8,745 nucleotides of DNA from Rhodospirillaceae bacterium (lineage in GTDB: Bacteria > Pseudomonadota > Alphaproteobacteria > Rhodospirillales > Magnetospirillaceae), in the NCBI GenBank assembly GCA_030151865.1, contig JASLCK010000382.1:1-8745 (forward strand). Reading direction: 5' to 3'. Below are positions 7,296 to 8,745 of the stretch, one piece after another. How positions within the stretch are numbered: the first letter of the stretch is position 1; each line of letters begins with the position of its first letter. The notes beneath the pieces are model-generated. The model was given only the letters and a program-made list of their open reading frames with translations. It was not told where the DNA came from and made no database searches. Made by a program: the position numbers and the translations under genes.

Positions 7296-7829
7296 CTATA
7301 ACGGCCCCACATAACTAACGGTAGCAGTCATCTTAACTCGCTTTTCAACACCACCCAGAGACTTCACCACAAGGTAAACACCATTTGGGTTAAGATGAAT
7401 ATAATTATGATCCCATTCTACCCCTGTAAAATTAACAAGATTATTTGGCCACACCATAATTTCATTTGTTGTTTTAGCAAACACCACTCCATCTGGCTTT
7501 ACTTGATTACGATCCTTATAAACAACCCCCTCAAACATCAAGCCACCATCCGCCTGATTTCCATGTATGAAAAATGTCTTATTCCAGTCAATAAACAAAT
7601 CATTATCTGATTTATTAATTATTTTTATACGATAACCAGAACATCCATAATACTTCATTCCTCCAGATATTTTCCTACCGCACTCTGAGTACTGTATAGA
7701 TGCTGAAAAATCAGCTTCATCAACGGATGAATTTTCATATCCGAATTTATAATCTTCTATTCTCGGAGGATTAGAAGTGACACACCCAGACAAAAGGGAA
7801 CACAAAGAAAATATTACAGCTTTTCGCAT
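7296..7829 (-). CDS. Small unrecognised lipoprotein
   Basis: I do not recognise the family. The ATG at 7829 gives 177 residues. Residues 1-16 form a textbook lipoprotein signal (MRK, hydrophobic stretch, lipobox LLSGC with lipidated C16); residue 17 is V, not D, so in a typical Gram-negative it would be sorted to the outer membrane. The mature part is rich in beta-forming residues, with an NKSDNDLFIDWNKTFFIHGN stretch and FEGVVYKDRN, suggesting an immunoglobulin-like beta sandwich (inference). C50 and C63 could form a disulfide. Codons are strikingly A/T-ending, unlike every other gene in the window, which suggests horizontal acquisition. Upstream bases include GGGGTGTGGA just before the ATG; a GTG five codons earlier is a less likely start. 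Alone in its orientation, beside a tRNA gene. The coding call is well supported; the role is unknown. Confidence 0.8.
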   Translation of the reverse strand: MRKAVIFSLCSLLSGCVTSNPPRIEDYKFGYENSSVDEADFSASIQYSECGRKISGGMKYYGCSGYRIKIINKSDNDLFIDWNKTFFIHGNQADGGLMFEGVVYKDRNQVKPDGVVFAKTTNEIMVWPNNLVNFTGVEWDHNYIHLNPNGVYLVVKSLGGVEKRVKMTATVSYVGPL

Positions 7830-7858
7830 TCCACACCCCAACACTTAACAAGCAAAAC

Positions 7859-7886
7859 AACATATTGCCAAAAAACATACAACCAA
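7859..7886 (-). promoter_or_regulatory. Candidate promoter of the lipoprotein gene
   Basis: On the minus strand TTGGTT (7886-7881), a 16-nt spacer and TATGTT (7864-7859) would give a 5' leader of about 20-25 nt. A second option is TTGGCA (7871-7866), 17 nt and TTAAGT (7848-7843). The stretch is so AT-rich that chance matches are likely. Confidence 0.25.
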
Positions 7887-7949
7887 TAACACATTTTTTT
7901 AAACGAGAAACTACCTACTCATAAAATTGCAAACCGCCCGACAAGACCC

Positions 7950-7978
7950 TTGACCCGCCGGGCCGCAAACAGGAAACT
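7950..7978 (+). promoter_or_regulatory. Candidate tRNA promoter
   Basis: TTGACC (7950-7955, 5 of 6 to the -35 consensus), a 17-nt spacer and GAAACT (7973-7978, 3 of 6 to the -10). Predicted transcription would begin about 10 nt before the mature tRNA 5' end, a normal distance for a tRNA gene. The -10 is weak. Confidence 0.35.
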
Positions 7979-7979
7979 G

Positions 7980-7997
7980 CCACCCTTCCCAGGGTGG
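7980..7997 (+). other. Hairpin overlapping the tRNA 5' end
   Basis: CCACCCT (7980-7986), loop TCCC, AGGGTGG (7991-7997) is a perfect 7-bp stem. Its last two bases are nucleotides 1 and 2 of the tRNA. In a precursor it would compete with the acceptor stem at the RNase P cleavage site. Confidence 0.35.
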
Positions 7998-8071
7998 GCC
8001 TGTAGCTCAATGGTTAGAGCTGACCGCTCATAACGGTCTGGTTGGGGGTTCGAGTCCCTCCGGGCCCACCA
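7996..8071 (+). tRNA. tRNA-Ile2, anticodon CAT (lysidine type); tRNA-Met is the alternative
   Basis: A complete 76-nt cloverleaf: acceptor GGGCCTG / CGGGCCC, D arm GCTC-AATGGTTA-GAGC, anticodon arm GACCG-CTCATAA-CGGTC (anticodon CAT), 5-nt variable loop TGGTT, T arm GGGGG-TTCGAGT-CCCTC, discriminator A and an encoded CCA (8069-8071). It is not initiator tRNA: the first pair is G-C rather than mismatched, and the anticodon stem lacks the three G-C pairs. Between elongator Met and Ile2, I favour Ile2. C4-G69 and C5-G68, known TilS recognition pairs in E. coli tRNA-Ile2, are present, and the short D loop resembles that tRNA. If so, C34 is changed to lysidine and the tRNA reads AUA. It stands as a single-gene unit between AT-rich DNA and gene fragments. 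Confidence 0.95.
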
Positions 8072-8078
8072 ATTTCCC

Positions 8079-8098
8079 AAAAAACCCGCACAGGGCTT
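8079..8098 (-). terminator. Possible intrinsic terminator of the ankyrin-repeat gene
   Basis: On the minus strand AAGCCC, loop TGTGC, then GGGTTTTTT (8098 to 8079). The core is three G-C pairs extended by one G-T and two A-T pairs, followed by the rest of a six-T run. It lies 23 nt after the ankyrin fragment's TGA, where that gene's terminator would be expected. The stem is short, so strength is doubtful. Confidence 0.4.
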
Positions 8099-8121
8099 GG
8101 AATAAACAACCAAGGCTGACC

Positions 8122-8268
8122 TCAATGCCCCTTGGCCTCCTTGGGCGGCCATTGGCCTTCATCCATGAGCTTTTTAATCTCATGCACGTTGGGGGCGGCC
8201 CCTGCGGCCAGCAGGGCCTTGACCATGGGCAGGTTCAAGCGCAGCACCGCGACCATCAAGGGCGTCGG
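8122..8268 (-). pseudogene. C-terminal fragment of an ankyrin-repeat protein
   Basis: The minus strand reads 48 residues and a TGA: PTPLMVAVLRLNLP, then MVKALLAAGAAPN, then a charged tail ending KEAKGH. TPL-xx-A, then NLPMVKALLAAGAAPN, is the ankyrin consensus (TPL at the first helix, VKALLAAGA-x-PN at the second helix and loop), so this is one repeat plus the C-terminal tail. Ankyrin repeats mediate protein-protein contacts. The frame is closed immediately upstream by TAG (8271-8269), exactly where the repeat's conserved glycine should be, and the ankyrin pattern stops there. No start codon with a ribosome site precedes it. I read it as the 3' remnant of a larger gene whose 5' part was lost at a rearrangement junction. 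Confidence 0.65.
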
Positions 8269-8269
8269 C

Positions 8270-8386
8270 TACTCGACCAAGGATGACCTGTCGCAACTGG
8301 GCAAGAAGGTGTTCAAGGCGCTGAAACTGGTGTTCGAAGACGTGCCGGATGCAGCCAAAGGGGCGAAGACCACAAACGCCTGCTGA
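8270..8386 (+). pseudogene. Unrecognised 3' gene fragment facing away from the ankyrin fragment
   Basis: The plus strand reads 38 residues to a TGA (8384-8386): YSTKDDLSQLGKKVFKALKL, then VFEDVPDAAKGAKTTNAC. Third codon positions are almost all G or C through most of it, and the peptide is a plausible lysine-rich amphipathic helix, so I believe this is genuine coding sequence in this frame. I do not recognise the family. An ATG exists upstream in frame at 8132, but the stretch 8132-8265 is antisense to the ankyrin fragment and looks like chance frame continuation. The likely history is that the 5' part was lost at the same junction (about 8266-8272) that truncated the ankyrin gene. Confidence 0.4.
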
Positions 8387-8745
8387 GTATCAGGCCACCG
8401 TCGTCCAAGGACTTGCCGAGGTTCGTGGCCTTTATGGCACCGGCCGTGGCAGGACGGTCGCGAGAAGGGCATTTATCCTCGCCATGCGCGGCTTGCCGTC
8501 GGTGCTGCCAATGCGCTGGTGACATTCGTGTTCGAGACCCACCTCGATACACCAACCGCCGTCGCCGCCGAATAGACCACCTATTTTTGTCTCAATGACG
8601 CCTCCATCGTGGGTATGAGGATTTCCCTGGCGAAATCCCCCATTCGCACGACTGCGGAGCCATCCTTCGAGTTCCAATACCTGCTGGCCTGGAGTCGCTT
8701 AAGCATCTCCCGCCAGCGGCCCCCGTCACCTGGCGGGGGATAGGG
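8387..8745. other. No recognisable intact gene
   Basis: About 360 bases with no gene I can name. The plus strand has two modest overlapping readings. One runs to the TGA near 8519, containing ATVVQGLAEVRGLYGTG. The other ends at the TAG at 8574-8576, containing ARLAVGAANALVTFVFETHL and G/C-rich third positions. The minus strand is open over 8432-8677 with a plausible composition but no motif. Several competing frames, each broken early, suit decayed coding DNA from a mobile or lost gene, but I cannot prove that. Confidence 0.4.
8709..8737. repeat. Inverted repeat near the right edge
   Basis: CCCGCCAG (8709-8716) and CTGGCGGG (8730-8737) are perfect complements separated by 13 nt. An alternative pairing CCCCCG / CGGGGG (8719-8724 and 8733-8738) overlaps it. 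No T-run follows on the plus strand within the visible bases. It could be a hairpin at the end of a transcript or part of a repeat that continues outside the window. Confidence 0.35.

Noticed and set aside
7395..7610. A 71-residue plus-strand frame
   Set aside because: Antisense to the lipoprotein gene, which has a proper lipobox and start; the plus frame is a by-product of AT-rich sequence.
7919..8152. A minus-strand frame of 77 codons containing WARRDSNPQPDRYERSALTI
   Set aside because: It is the reverse complement of the tRNA gene; this type of peptide is a well-known false protein call over tRNAs.
8132..8386. An 84-residue plus-strand protein taken as an intact gene
   Set aside because: Its first half is antisense to the ankyrin fragment and has no coding character; only the part after about 8266 looks genuine, so I treat it as a fragment.
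8045..8545. A possible phage-type attachment repeat of the tRNA 3' end (a TTCGAG match near 8531)
   Set aside because: The match is only a few bases long and no integrase or longer direct repeat is seen; too weak to call an attachment site.
8432..8677. An 81-residue minus-strand frame
   Set aside because: No motif, no clear ribosome site, and competing plus-strand frames of similar quality; not enough to call a gene.
1..8745. CRISPR array, rRNA genes, toxin-antitoxin pair or complete insertion sequence
   Set aside because: I looked for regularly spaced repeats, rRNA motifs, paired small genes and transposase signatures and saw none.

Overview
The window looks like chromosomal DNA of a GC-rich alphaproteobacterium. 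A member of the Rhodospirillales, such as a Magnetospirillum-like organism, is my best guess. This rests on the style of the LptF and PdxA proteins, the alphaproteobacterial order of envelope genes, the strong G/C bias at third codon positions and the tRNA sequence. The genus is inference only.

Left part (1-5458, minus strand): one tightly packed operon, read right to left as lptF - lptD - surA - pdxA, with pdxA running off the left edge. Spacing is 16 nt (lptF to lptD, using the GTG start), a 1-nt TGATG overlap (lptD to surA) and 1 nt (surA to pdxA). LptF is an inner-membrane permease subunit of the LPS exporter. LptD is the outer-membrane LPS insertion barrel. SurA is the periplasmic chaperone/PPIase that helps fold barrels such as LptD. 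PdxA makes the pyridoxal phosphate precursor. The other permease gene, lptG, is not between lptF and lptD. A strong terminator-like hairpin lies inside the pdxA coding sequence and may lower pdxA expression relative to the envelope genes.

Middle (5459-7210): a 258-nt divergent intergenic region with candidate promoters for both sides, then a complete class I DNA photolyase on the plus strand with an intact tryptophan electron-transfer chain.

Right part (7211-8745): an accessory-looking zone. It holds an AT-rich minus-strand gene for a small unrecognised lipoprotein, then an intact tRNA with anticodon CAT (most likely the lysidine-modified tRNA-Ile2). Beyond it is a scar where two gene 3' ends, an ankyrin-repeat fragment (minus) and an unrecognised fragment (plus), meet at their truncated 5' sides. 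The last 360 bases contain no gene I can recognise. A tRNA flanked by atypical and broken genes suggests repeated insertion and deletion here. I found no integrase, CRISPR array or complete insertion sequence, and nothing I could defend as a wholly new system.
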